Source of the DNA: JAZKHT01 sp040385245
Lineage (GTDB): Bacteria; Pseudomonadota; Alphaproteobacteria; Rhodobacterales; Rhodobacteraceae
Assembly: GCA_040385245.1 (NCBI GenBank)
Contig: JAZKHT010000005.1
Location: 30,562-94,561, forward strand
Reading direction: 5' to 3'
DNA length: 64,000 nt
Shown piece after piece: positions 8,375-16,075 of this stretch; the first letter of the stretch is position 1, and each line of letters starts with the position of its first letter. The notes beneath the pieces were generated by a model. It was not told the origin of the DNA. It did no database searches and worked only from the letters and a program-made list of their open reading frames with translations. A program made the position numbers and the translations under genes.

Positions 8375-8944
8375 TCAGTTTACCGCTTCGTCCGACGGGG
8401 CTGCAAGGGCTGCCTGCTCGTCGGTCAGGGGTGTTTCGTGGAAAGTGTAGCTTAGCGTGATCTCGTGGACAAACTTGCCCTCGCGGTCGGTCAGGATTTC
8501 GGGATCGACGTAAAAGCTGACCGGCATCACCACACGCTCGCCCGGTTGCAGAACCTGTTCGGTAAAGCAGAAACATTCGATCTTGGTGAAATAGCCCCCC
8601 GCCGCATCGGGCGTGACGTTATAGCTGGCGGTGCCTGCCACCACGCGGTCGGTCGGGTTGTACGCCTCGTAAAAGGCAAGCCCGGTTTCGCCAAGACGGA
8701 TTTCCATCGTCCGCTGCTGGGGTTTGAATTCCCACGGCATGCCACGTTCGACCGAGGCGTCAAAGAACACCTTCACCGTGTCGTCCAGAATGACCGACGA
8801 TCCGGCATCCGCCGTCGACACTGTCCCCGCGAACCCCGTGGTGCGGCAAAACCAGTCGTAAAACGGCACGGCGGCAAAGGACAACGAGACCATCAGCGCC
8901 GCCACGCCCCCCAGCATCAGGCCGGTCTTGCGCACGGGTGTCAT
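8375..8944 (-). CDS. ctaG: Cytochrome c oxidase assembly protein Cox11 (CuB insertion)
   Basis: Cox11 delivers copper to the CuB site of subunit I. This 189-aa protein has one N-terminal membrane helix (about residues 9-27), then a periplasmic immunoglobulin-like domain. The copper ligands are the CFCF motif at residues 124-127 with an additional cysteine at 33, close to the membrane. Its ATG overlaps the stop of the preceding small gene by four bases (ATGA, 8941-8944), so the two are translated together. Its place between ctaB and ctaE is the canonical arrangement. Confidence 0.95.
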   Translation of the reverse strand: MTPVRKTGLMLGGVAALMVSLSFAAVPFYDWFCRTTGFAGTVSTADAGSSVILDDTVKVFFDASVERGMPWEFKPQQRTMEIRLGETGLAFYEAYNPTDRVVAGTASYNVTPDAAGGYFTKIECFCFTEQVLQPGERVVMPVSFYVDPEILTDREGKFVHEITLSYTFHETPLTDEQAALAAPSDEAVN

Positions 8945-9138
8945 TGGTCGGCCCCGGCAGCAGGGGCCGTCATCTCGATCCGCACCGAATGGTCGAACGC
9001 CTGCATCGGATCGCCTTGCGTCACCTTGACCACCGTCAGCGCAAAGACGATCAGGATGAAGAACCCCAGCGTCAGTGCCACGCCCAGATTGCGGCCGAAC
9101 CGACGGGTGTGAATCTCGTGCAGCGGTTGCAGCGCCAT
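8941..9138 (-). CDS. Small membrane protein of the cytochrome oxidase assembly operon
   Basis: This 65-aa protein has a basic N-terminus (HEIHTRRFGRN) and one transmembrane helix (about residues 19-41). Short proteins of this type lie between ctaB and ctaG in many Rhodobacterales and may correspond to the CoxF-like assembly proteins. The start at 9138 is chosen because GGAGG, lying inside the end of ctaB, is correctly spaced; the longer reading would overlap ctaB needlessly. Overlap with ctaG by four bases implies coupled translation. The molecular role is not established. Confidence 0.8.
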   Translation of the reverse strand: MALQPLHEIHTRRFGRNLGVALTLGFFILIVFALTVVKVTQGDPMQAFDHSVRIEMTAPAAGADQ

Positions 9139-9139
9139 A

Positions 9140-10072
9140 TTACCAGCCTCCATATCCATAGGGACGAAGCGCGGCCTCGGCCAGAAACGCCCCGAAGTGC
9201 AGGAACAGATAATACAGCGAAAAGCGGAACACAGCCTTTTCGATTGCGTATTTGTCCGCCTCGGCCATCACTTCGTCGCGACGCCAGATGCGCCACGCGC
9301 CGATCAGGAACCACGCGTTCAACAGGACTGCCGCCGTCAGGTAGATCGGCCCGCCAATCGAGGTGAAGGCCGCCCCGATGGCCACGGGTGCCAGCAGGAT
9401 GGTGTAGACCAGCACATGCGCCCGCGTCGATTTGCGCCCATGCGTCACCGTCAGCATCGGCACACCGGCGTTGGAATAGTCGTCCTTCATGAACAGGGCC
9501 AGCGCCCAGAAATGCGGCGGCGTCCACATGAAGATCAGCGCGAACATCAGCACCGATTCAATCGACACCGACCCCGTCGCCACCGCCCAGCCGATCATCG
9601 GCGGAAAGGCCCCGGCCGCGCCGCCGATCACGATGTTCTGCGGTGTCAGGCGCTTCAGCCACATGGAATAGACCACGGCGTAAAAGAAGATCGTAAAGGC
9701 CAGCAACCCGGCCGCCAGCAGGTTCGACGCCAATCCCAGCATCACCACCGCGATGCCCGACAGCGCCATGCCCAGACCCAGCGCCTCGCCGGGTTGAACC
9801 TTGCCTGCGGGCACGGGACGGCCCTTTGTGCGGCGCATGACAGCGTCGATATCCGCATCCCACCACATGTTCAGCGCACCACTGGCCCCTGCCCCCAATG
9901 CGATGAACAGGATCGCGGAAAAGGCCACGACCGGATGCACGGACACCGGTGCCACCAGCAGGCCGACCAGCGCCGTGAACACCACAAGCGACATCACGCG
10001 CGGCTTCAAAAGCTGCACATAATCGCCAAAGCCCGCCTCTTTCGGCTGCTCGAAGGCGTGGATTTCTGTCAT
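9140..10072 (-). CDS. ctaB: Protoheme IX farnesyltransferase (heme O synthase)
   Basis: This UbiA-superfamily prenyltransferase attaches farnesyl to heme b to make heme o, the precursor of heme a. It is a 310-aa polytopic membrane protein. The first aspartate-rich motif, NMWWDADIDAVMRRTKGRP (about residues 68-86), is intact, and the second conserved region near YSNAGVPMLTV is present. It lies between ctaC and the small assembly protein. A minus-strand hairpin with a T-run separates it from ctaC, suggesting reduced expression relative to the structural subunit. Confidence 0.96.
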   Translation of the reverse strand: MTEIHAFEQPKEAGFGDYVQLLKPRVMSLVVFTALVGLLVAPVSVHPVVAFSAILFIALGAGASGALNMWWDADIDAVMRRTKGRPVPAGKVQPGEALGLGMALSGIAVVMLGLASNLLAAGLLAFTIFFYAVVYSMWLKRLTPQNIVIGGAAGAFPPMIGWAVATGSVSIESVLMFALIFMWTPPHFWALALFMKDDYSNAGVPMLTVTHGRKSTRAHVLVYTILLAPVAIGAAFTSIGGPIYLTAAVLLNAWFLIGAWRIWRRDEVMAEADKYAIEKAVFRFSLYYLFLHFGAFLAEAALRPYGYGGW

Positions 10073-10098
10073 CGATCGGTTCCTGACTTTTGGTTGGG

Positions 10099-10120
10099 AA
10101 AAGGCCCCGGAACCGGGGCC
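10099..10120 (-). terminator. Perfect hairpin with T4 tail between ctaC and ctaB
   Basis: On the minus strand GGCCCCGG pairs with CCGGGGCC around a two-base turn and is followed at once by TTTT and CCC. It sits in the 72-base gap between ctaC and ctaB. It probably acts as a leaky terminator that gives more ctaC than assembly-factor message, or as an mRNA-stabilising 3' end. Confidence 0.6.
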
Positions 10121-10144
10121 CGCCCTGCCGTCACTTCATCCGCC

Positions 10145-11008
10145 TCAGTTCGAGGCGACAGCCACAGGTGCTGCCAGATCAGCCGCTGACAGCATCACAT
10201 CGCCGGTCTTGGCCTTTTCCAGCCATGCCGCATAAGCCGCCTCGGACACGACCTTGACCGTGATCGGCATATAGGCGTGGTCCTTGCCGCACAATTCGGA
10301 ACACTGGCCGAAATAAACGCCCTCACGCTCGGCGCTGAACCACAGTTGCGCCAGACGACCGGGGACCGCGTCCTGCTTCACGCCAAAGGCGGGGATCGTC
10401 CAGGAATGGATCACGTCCGCACCGGTGACCTGCATGACAACCGTCTTTCCGATCGGCACGACAACAGCGGTGTCGGTTGCCAGCAGATAAAGCGATTCGT
10501 CATAGCCCGCGGCGGCAAGGTCTTCTTTCGGCAGCATGAAGCTGTCGAACGCCACGCCGTCGTTGACGTAATCATAGCTCCAGTACCACTGGTTGCCGGT
10601 CACCTTGATCAGAACCTCGGCCTCGGGGATTTCCTGCTGCTTGAACAGCACCGGCAGCGAAAAGGCACCGATGAACACAAGGATCACGATCGGCACGACG
10701 GTCCATGCGACCTCGAGCGGGGAATTGTGGGTGAAGGTCGCGGGCGTCTTGTTGGTCTTGGCGTTGTAGCGGATCATCACATAGATCAGCAGCGCGGTCA
10801 CAAACACCGTGATGACCGTGATGATGATCAGGATCATGTGATCCAGACCCTGCAAATCGCGGGCCAGTTCGGTGGCCGGCGGCTGAAAGCCCATCAGTTC
10901 CGGTTCCGGCTTGCCCACCACTTCAAGGCCCTGCGCAAAGGCGGCCCCGCCAAGGACCGACGCCGCAACACCCGTGGCCAAACCGTTGAGAGAGGTCAGA
11001 AGACGCAT
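10145..11008 (-). CDS. ctaC: Cytochrome c oxidase subunit II (CuA)
   Basis: Subunit II accepts electrons from cytochrome c through the binuclear CuA centre. The 287-aa protein has a signal peptide (cleavage after AFA-Q), two membrane helices (about residues 57-80 and 98-120), and a periplasmic cupredoxin domain. The CuA ligands are all visible: H201 in DVIHSW, and C236, E238, C240, H244 and M247 in the run ending CGKDHAYM. The aromatic patch QWYWSYDY at about 140-147, the electron entry site, is intact. It is the first gene of the minus-strand oxidase operon and is divergent from tldD. Confidence 0.97.
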   Translation of the reverse strand: MRLLTSLNGLATGVAASVLGGAAFAQGLEVVGKPEPELMGFQPPATELARDLQGLDHMILIIITVITVFVTALLIYVMIRYNAKTNKTPATFTHNSPLEVAWTVVPIVILVFIGAFSLPVLFKQQEIPEAEVLIKVTGNQWYWSYDYVNDGVAFDSFMLPKEDLAAAGYDESLYLLATDTAVVVPIGKTVVMQVTGADVIHSWTIPAFGVKQDAVPGRLAQLWFSAEREGVYFGQCSELCGKDHAYMPITVKVVSEAAYAAWLEKAKTGDVMLSAADLAAPVAVASN

Positions 11009-11180
11009 GTTCTTATCCCGTTCGTCTGCGCGGCTTGGCCGCTGCGTGTTCGGGCCTGCCCGACTTAGGCGCAGAATCCCGTTGTTTCTGCTTGTGGTGA
11101 AACCATATTAGGGCAGGTGCTACAAGCAAAACAGTTGCGGCAAAGTAGCGCCGTTTGACCCATATCAAGGACAGCCCCCC

Positions 11181-12602
11181 ATGACCGACGCCCCCTTTCG
11201 GCCTTTTGAGACGCATCTTGACGAAGGCACGGCCCTGTCGATCCTGCGCGCGGCCACCGCCGGGGCCGAGGATGGCGAACTTTTCCTTGAACGCAAACGG
11301 TCCGAGGCGATCGTGCTGGACGATGGCCGCATCCGCAACGCGGCCTATGACGCCTCCGAAGGATTCGGTTTGCGTGCCGTGCGCGGCGATGTTGCAGGCT
11401 ATGCCCATTCGACCGAGATTTCGGAAAAATCCCTGCGCCGTGCCGCAGAAACCGCGCGTCTTGCCGTGGGCGATGGCGGTGGCATTCTGGCCGACGCGCC
11501 CAAAGGCACCAACGCGCGGCTCTATGGCGACGCCGACCCGATGGCGGACGCGACATTCGCCGTCAAGATCGACCTGCTGCGCGAAATCGACGGCTGGGCG
11601 CGCGCGCTCGATCCGCGGGTGGTGCAGGTGTCAGCCACGCTGTCCGCCGGTCTGCAAGAGGTGGAGATTTTGCGCCCCGAAGGCCTGCGCCTTGCCGATA
11701 TCCGCCCGATGGCGCGCCTGAACGTCTCGGTGATCGTCGAACAGAACGGGCGGCGCGAACAGGGCGGCATGGGCGGCGGTGGCCGCTTTGGTCTGGCCCG
11801 ACTGATGGGGCAGGACTACTGGCAACCCCTGGTCAGGGAAGCCCTGCGCATCGCGCTGGTCAACCTCGATGCCGTCCCCGCGCCAGCAGGTGTGATGGAT
11901 GTCGTCCTTGGCCCCGGCTGGCCCGGAATTCTGCTGCACGAGGCGATCGGCCACGGGCTGGAAGGCGATTTCAACCGCAAGCAGACCTCGGCCTTTTGCG
12001 GGCTGATGGGCCAGCGCATCGCCGCCCCCGGTGTCACCGTGCTGGACGATGGCACGATGCCGGACCGGCGCGGGTCGATCTCGGTCGATGATGAAGGCAC
12101 GCCGTCGGGCAAGAATGTGCTGATCGAGGATGGCATCCTGGTCGGTTACATGCAGGACCGCCAGAACGCGCGGCTGATGGGCGTGGCCCCCACCGGCAAC
12201 GGGAGGCGCGAAAGCTTTGCCCATATTCCGATGCCGCGCATGACCAACACCTACATGCTGGCCGGACAGGCCGACCCCGCAGGCATCGTCGCCAGCCTGA
12301 AGGACGGCATCTATGCTGTGGGCTTTGGCGGCGGACAGGTCGACATCACCAACGGCAAGTTCGTCTTCAGCTGCACCGAGGCCTACCGCGTGCAAAACGG
12401 CAAGATCGGCGCGCCGGTCAAGGGTGCCACACTGATCGGCGATGGGGCGACGGCGCTGAAACAGATCCGCGCCATCGGCAACGACCTGCACCTTGACCCC
12501 GGCATCGGCAACTGCGGCAAGGCAGGCCAGTGGGTGCCCGTGGGGGTGGGCCAGCCGACGCTGCTGATCGGCGGTCTGACGGTGGGGGGAAGTGCCGCCT
12601 GA
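11181..12602 (+). CDS. tldD: TldD metalloprotease subunit
   Basis: TldD forms a heterodimer with TldE (PmbA) and degrades unfolded peptides through a zinc site. The 473-aa protein has the zinc motif HEAIGH at residues 253-258 followed by GLEGDFNRK, and a conserved C-terminal GNCGKAGQWVPVGVGQP stretch. It starts at an ATG 173 bases from the divergent ctaC start. The partner tldE/pmbA is not in the window. A short hairpin and an intergenic repeat follow the stop. Confidence 0.95.
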   Translation: MTDAPFRPFETHLDEGTALSILRAATAGAEDGELFLERKRSEAIVLDDGRIRNAAYDASEGFGLRAVRGDVAGYAHSTEISEKSLRRAAETARLAVGDGGGILADAPKGTNARLYGDADPMADATFAVKIDLLREIDGWARALDPRVVQVSATLSAGLQEVEILRPEGLRLADIRPMARLNVSVIVEQNGRREQGGMGGGGRFGLARLMGQDYWQPLVREALRIALVNLDAVPAPAGVMDVVLGPGWPGILLHEAIGHGLEGDFNRKQTSAFCGLMGQRIAAPGVTVLDDGTMPDRRGSISVDDEGTPSGKNVLIEDGILVGYMQDRQNARLMGVAPTGNGRRESFAHIPMPRMTNTYMLAGQADPAGIVASLKDGIYAVGFGGGQVDITNGKFVFSCTEAYRVQNGKIGAPVKGATLIGDGATALKQIRAIGNDLHLDPGIGNCGKAGQWVPVGVGQPTLLIGGLTVGGSAA

Positions 12603-12638
12603 CCATTCGAATGGCCCGCGCGCGGCATCCGTTGCACG

Positions 12639-12705
12639 GGGGGCTGTCTGCCCCCCACGCCGCCCAAGGGCGGCTCCCCCCGAGGATATTTTTGGAAAGA
12701 GGAAG
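12639..12705 (+). repeat. Hairpin and GAGGATATTTTT intergenic repeat after tldD
   Basis: A 7-bp perfect hairpin (GGGGGGC 12639-12645 with GCCCCCC 12651-12657) is followed by a second GC-rich stem and then CCCCCGAGGATATTTTTGG with a purine tail (12676-12705). The hairpin plus T-run can serve as the tldD terminator. The element recurs in inverted orientation at 12835-12864 and in variant form at 1150-1177. Confidence 0.5.
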
Positions 12706-12834
12706 GCCAAGGGTCTGACGCCCGCTGCAGATCACGGTCTGGCAGCAGGCGCCTTCCCCTTCCACGGTCATCGGCGTCCCCGCCTGTACCGCCACACCAA
12801 TCTTTCAGACGAAAGTAAACGAACCTCTAATCGT

Positions 12835-12864
12835 CTTCCTCTTCCTGAAAATATCCTCAGGGGG
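12835..12864 (-). repeat. Inverted copy of the GAGGATATTTT repeat, before the end of tex
   Basis: Read on the minus strand this is CCCCCTGAGGATATTTTC followed by AGGAAGAGGAAG, closely matching the copy after tldD. The two copies face each other across about 130 bases and each follows the stop codon of one of two convergent genes (tldD and tex). A 3'-end role for both transcripts fits this placement. Confidence 0.5.
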
Positions 12865-12939
12865 TGAATTGGCCGCAGGCCAAGAGGGGGCAGAATGCCC
12901 CCTGTCCGGGCGACGCGCGCCAGGCGCGGCGCAACCGGT

Positions 12940-15255
12940 TTAACGCCCGAACTTGCCCTTCAGCGCATCGGCAAAGGCGTTCCCGCCCGCAGGCGCGGCG
13001 GGCGACGCGGCAGACGGTCCGGGTTTGCCTTTCTGCACCGGGGCGGGGGCACCCCGTTCGCGCAAGCCTTCGCGCGCCTCGGCACTGTCAGATTTCATCG
13101 TCAGGGCGATGCGTTTGCGGGGTGCGTCCACCTCGACCACGCGGACCTTGACGACATCGCCTGCCTTGACGACCTCGTGCGGGTCCTTGACAAAGCGGTC
13201 GGCCAATTGGCTGACATGCACCAGCCCGTCCTGATGCACGCCGATGTCGACAAAGGCCCCGAACGCCGCGACGTTTGTGACAGTGCCTTCCAGCATCATC
13301 CCCGGTTTCAGGTCGCGGATTTCGGTCACGCCATCCGTAAAGGTCGCCGTGCGAAAGCTGGGACGCGGGTCGCGGCCGGGCTTTTCCAACTCGGCAAAGA
13401 TGTCCTTGACGGTGGGCAGGCCAAAGCGTTCCTCTACAAATGCGCGCGGATCGAGCGTGCGCAACGCAACCGGATCGGCCATCAGCGCACGGATGTCGCG
13501 CCCGCAGGCCTTGACGATTTTGCGGGCCACATCATACGCCTCGGGGTGAACCGATGACGCATCGAGCGGCTCTTTCCCGCCTGCGATCCGCAGGAACCCC
13601 GCCGCCTGTTCAAACGCCTTGGGTCCCAGCCGCGCGACCTTGAGCAGGTCACGGCGCGACTGGAACGGGCCGTTCGCATCGCGGTGCGCCACGATCGCCT
13701 CGGCCAGCCCCGGCCCAACGCCCGACACCCGCGCCAGCAGCGGGGCCGATGCGGTGTTCAGATCGACACCCACCGCGTTCACCGCATCTTCCACCACCGC
13801 CTCAAGGCTGCGGCCCAGACGGTGTTGGTCGACGTCATGCTGATACTGACCCACGCCGATGCTTTTGGGTTCGATCTTGACCAGTTCGGCCAGAGGGTCC
13901 TGCAGGCGGCGCGCGATGGACACCGCCCCGCGCAGCGACACGTCGAGCCCCGGAAACTCTTTCGCAGCCAGTTCCGACGCGGAATAGACCGATGCCCCGG
14001 CTTCGGACACGATCACCTTGACCGGCTTATCGCTTCCCGGCAGCACGGCCAGCATGTCGGCCACCATCTTTTCCGTCTCGCGGCTGGCGGTGCCATTGCC
14101 GATGGCGATCAGCTTGACCCCGTGTTTGCCGATCATCTGCGCCAGTTCCACCTGCGCGCCGCGCAGATCGTTCTTGGGTTGGAACGGATAGACGGTCGAT
14201 GTCGCCAGCACCTTGCCCGTCGCATCGATCACCGCCACCTTCACGCCGGTGCGGATGCCCGGATCAAGGCCCATCGTCGCCTTGCCGCCCGCAGGGGCCG
14301 CCAGCAGCAGGTCTTTCAGGTTGCGGGCAAAGACGCGGATCGCCTCGGCCTCGGCCCGGTCGCGCATTTCGGCCATCAGGTCAAGCGTCAGGCTGGTGCG
14401 CAGTTTCACCCGCCACGCCCAGCTTGCCGCGTCGCGCAGCCAGGCATCGCCAGGCCCGCGCGATCCCGTCCCCAGCGCCGCCCCGCAGGCACGTTCGGCG
14501 GGGCTGTCGCCTTTGGGTGCATCCGGGTCCACCTCAAGGTCCAGCGACAAGGCGCCTTCGTTGCGCCCGCGCAGCATTGCCAGCACCCGGTGCGACGGTG
14601 CGCTATGCCACGGCTCGGAATGGGAAAAGTAGTCCGAGAATTTGGCGCCCTCTCCCTCTTTCCCTTCCACCCCTTTCGACACCAGACGTGCCGCCGTCTT
14701 CATGTGGCTGCGCAAACGCCCCAGCAGATCGGCGTTTTCAGAAAGCGCCTCGGCGATGATATCGCGCGCGCCCTCCAGTGCGGATTTCACATCCGGCACC
14801 GCGTGGGTCACGTAGGCTGTGGCCAGTGCAGCGGGATCGGCGGCGCGGTCGGCCAGAATCGCGTCGGCCAGCGGGCCCAGTCCGTTTTCGCGCGCGATCA
14901 TCGCGCGGGTGCGGCGTTTGGGTTTGAAAGGCAGATAGATGTCTTCCAGTTCGGCCTTGGTCGTCGCCTTCAGCAGACTGGTTTCCAACGCATCGGTCAG
15001 CTTTCCCTGATCCTTGATCGACGACAGGATGGCCGCGCGCCGCGTCTCCATCTCGCGCAGGTAGGACAGGCGTTCGGCCAGTGTGCGCAGTTGCGTGTCG
15101 TCCAGTCCCCCGGTCACTTCTTTGCGGTAGCGCGCGATGAAGGGGACGGTGGCCCCATCGTCCAGCAATTGCACGGCGGATGCGACCTGCCTCACCTGCG
15201 CGCCGATCTCGGAGGCGATGGCAATGGCGATGCGGCGGGCGGTATCGGGGGTCAT
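12940..15255 (-). CDS. tex: Tex family S1 RNA-binding transcription accessory protein
   Basis: This 771-aa protein has the complete Tex layout: an N-terminal helix-turn-helix region, a YqgF/RNase H-like domain starting near MGLDPGIRTGVKVAVID, a helix-hairpin-helix section (DLNTASAPLLARVSGVGPGL), and a C-terminal S1 RNA-binding domain (MLEGTVTNVAAFGAFVDIG). The last 50 residues are a low-complexity Ala/Pro/Gly tail ending FADALKGKFGR. Tex proteins bind nucleic acids and affect transcription and stress survival. The gene is monocistronic on the minus strand and convergent with tldD. Confidence 0.94.
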   Translation of the reverse strand: MTPDTARRIAIAIASEIGAQVRQVASAVQLLDDGATVPFIARYRKEVTGGLDDTQLRTLAERLSYLREMETRRAAILSSIKDQGKLTDALETSLLKATTKAELEDIYLPFKPKRRTRAMIARENGLGPLADAILADRAADPAALATAYVTHAVPDVKSALEGARDIIAEALSENADLLGRLRSHMKTAARLVSKGVEGKEGEGAKFSDYFSHSEPWHSAPSHRVLAMLRGRNEGALSLDLEVDPDAPKGDSPAERACGAALGTGSRGPGDAWLRDAASWAWRVKLRTSLTLDLMAEMRDRAEAEAIRVFARNLKDLLLAAPAGGKATMGLDPGIRTGVKVAVIDATGKVLATSTVYPFQPKNDLRGAQVELAQMIGKHGVKLIAIGNGTASRETEKMVADMLAVLPGSDKPVKVIVSEAGASVYSASELAAKEFPGLDVSLRGAVSIARRLQDPLAELVKIEPKSIGVGQYQHDVDQHRLGRSLEAVVEDAVNAVGVDLNTASAPLLARVSGVGPGLAEAIVAHRDANGPFQSRRDLLKVARLGPKAFEQAAGFLRIAGGKEPLDASSVHPEAYDVARKIVKACGRDIRALMADPVALRTLDPRAFVEERFGLPTVKDIFAELEKPGRDPRPSFRTATFTDGVTEIRDLKPGMMLEGTVTNVAAFGAFVDIGVHQDGLVHVSQLADRFVKDPHEVVKAGDVVKVRVVEVDAPRKRIALTMKSDSAEAREGLRERGAPAPVQKGKPGPSAASPAAPAGGNAFADALKGKFGR

Positions 15256-15425
15256 TTGGCAAACCTGCTGGCAAGGATCAGAGGCGCGACCATACCCCTG
15301 CCCCGCCCCGGGGCCAAGGGTTCAGCGTCCGGCGCTTGTGACGCAACGGCACGGGAACCGCAGCGCAGCACACCGGGTTTTTTCAACGGGCAGGCGCACC
15401 GCGCGTCGTCACGGATGAGAGATGG

Positions 15426-15851
15426 ATGCCAAGACCAGAAGATTGCAGGATTTGGGCCCTTATCACCGGGGTGGGCATTGGCGCTGCGTTTGATGCGCTG
15501 GTGATGCACCGGCTGCTGCGCTGGCAGTTGGGCCTCGATCGGTCTTCCGGGGTGATCTCGCAGGGAATGCTTGATGCTGCGGCGATTGTGCTGCTGCTGT
15601 CGGGCCTGACCGGTCTGTGGGTGTCGAAGATCGGGGATGTGTCGCGCCGCGTTCTGACCGGGGCCGGTCTGATGGGCTTTGGCCTTTGGCACGTCGTGGA
15701 CGCCGGGCTATCGCCGGGTCTGCACGGCCTGCACGATATGGGGCCGCATCTGCCGATGTTGTGGCAATCGGCATGGATCATCGTTTTTGGCCTGATGCCA
15801 ATCCTGATCGCACGGTCGCTGATGTCCGTGGAACCGGACGCGGCAAACTGA
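15426..15851 (+). CDS. DUF2243 family membrane protein
   Basis: This is a 141-aa protein with four predicted membrane helices. The first helix carries the family signature GVGIGAAFDALVMHRLLRW, in which the histidine lies close to the membrane, and further histidines occur in WHVVDAG and GLHGLHDMGPHLP. The family is of unknown function; the histidines could bind metal or heme, but nothing here proves this. It is divergent from tex and not closely linked to the following operon (224 bases). Confidence 0.75.
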   Translation: MPRPEDCRIWALITGVGIGAAFDALVMHRLLRWQLGLDRSSGVISQGMLDAAAIVLLLSGLTGLWVSKIGDVSRRVLTGAGLMGFGLWHVVDAGLSPGLHGLHDMGPHLPMLWQSAWIIVFGLMPILIARSLMSVEPDAAN

Positions 15852-16075
15852 TCTGCCCCCGGTCCGCCACCAGCAGCCCCGCTGGCCGCGCTTAGGGGCG
15901 GCTTAAGTGGCGGCGACGATTCGGGAACGGATGCGGTCTGCCCAATTCTTGGGCATCCCTGCCCGCATTTCGCGCCAATCGCGCCGCTGCACCCGGTCAC
16001 CCCCCCGTTTCAGCGTGGCGCGTTGCAGGGGGATGTGAAACCGTCAGGCAACCGATCCAGCGCAGACGGAACCCC

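Noticed and set aside
4061..15504. Long plus-strand frames under the M16, thrC and tex genes
   Set aside because: They are antisense shadows of minus-strand genes with well-supported products. None has a family match or plausible start.
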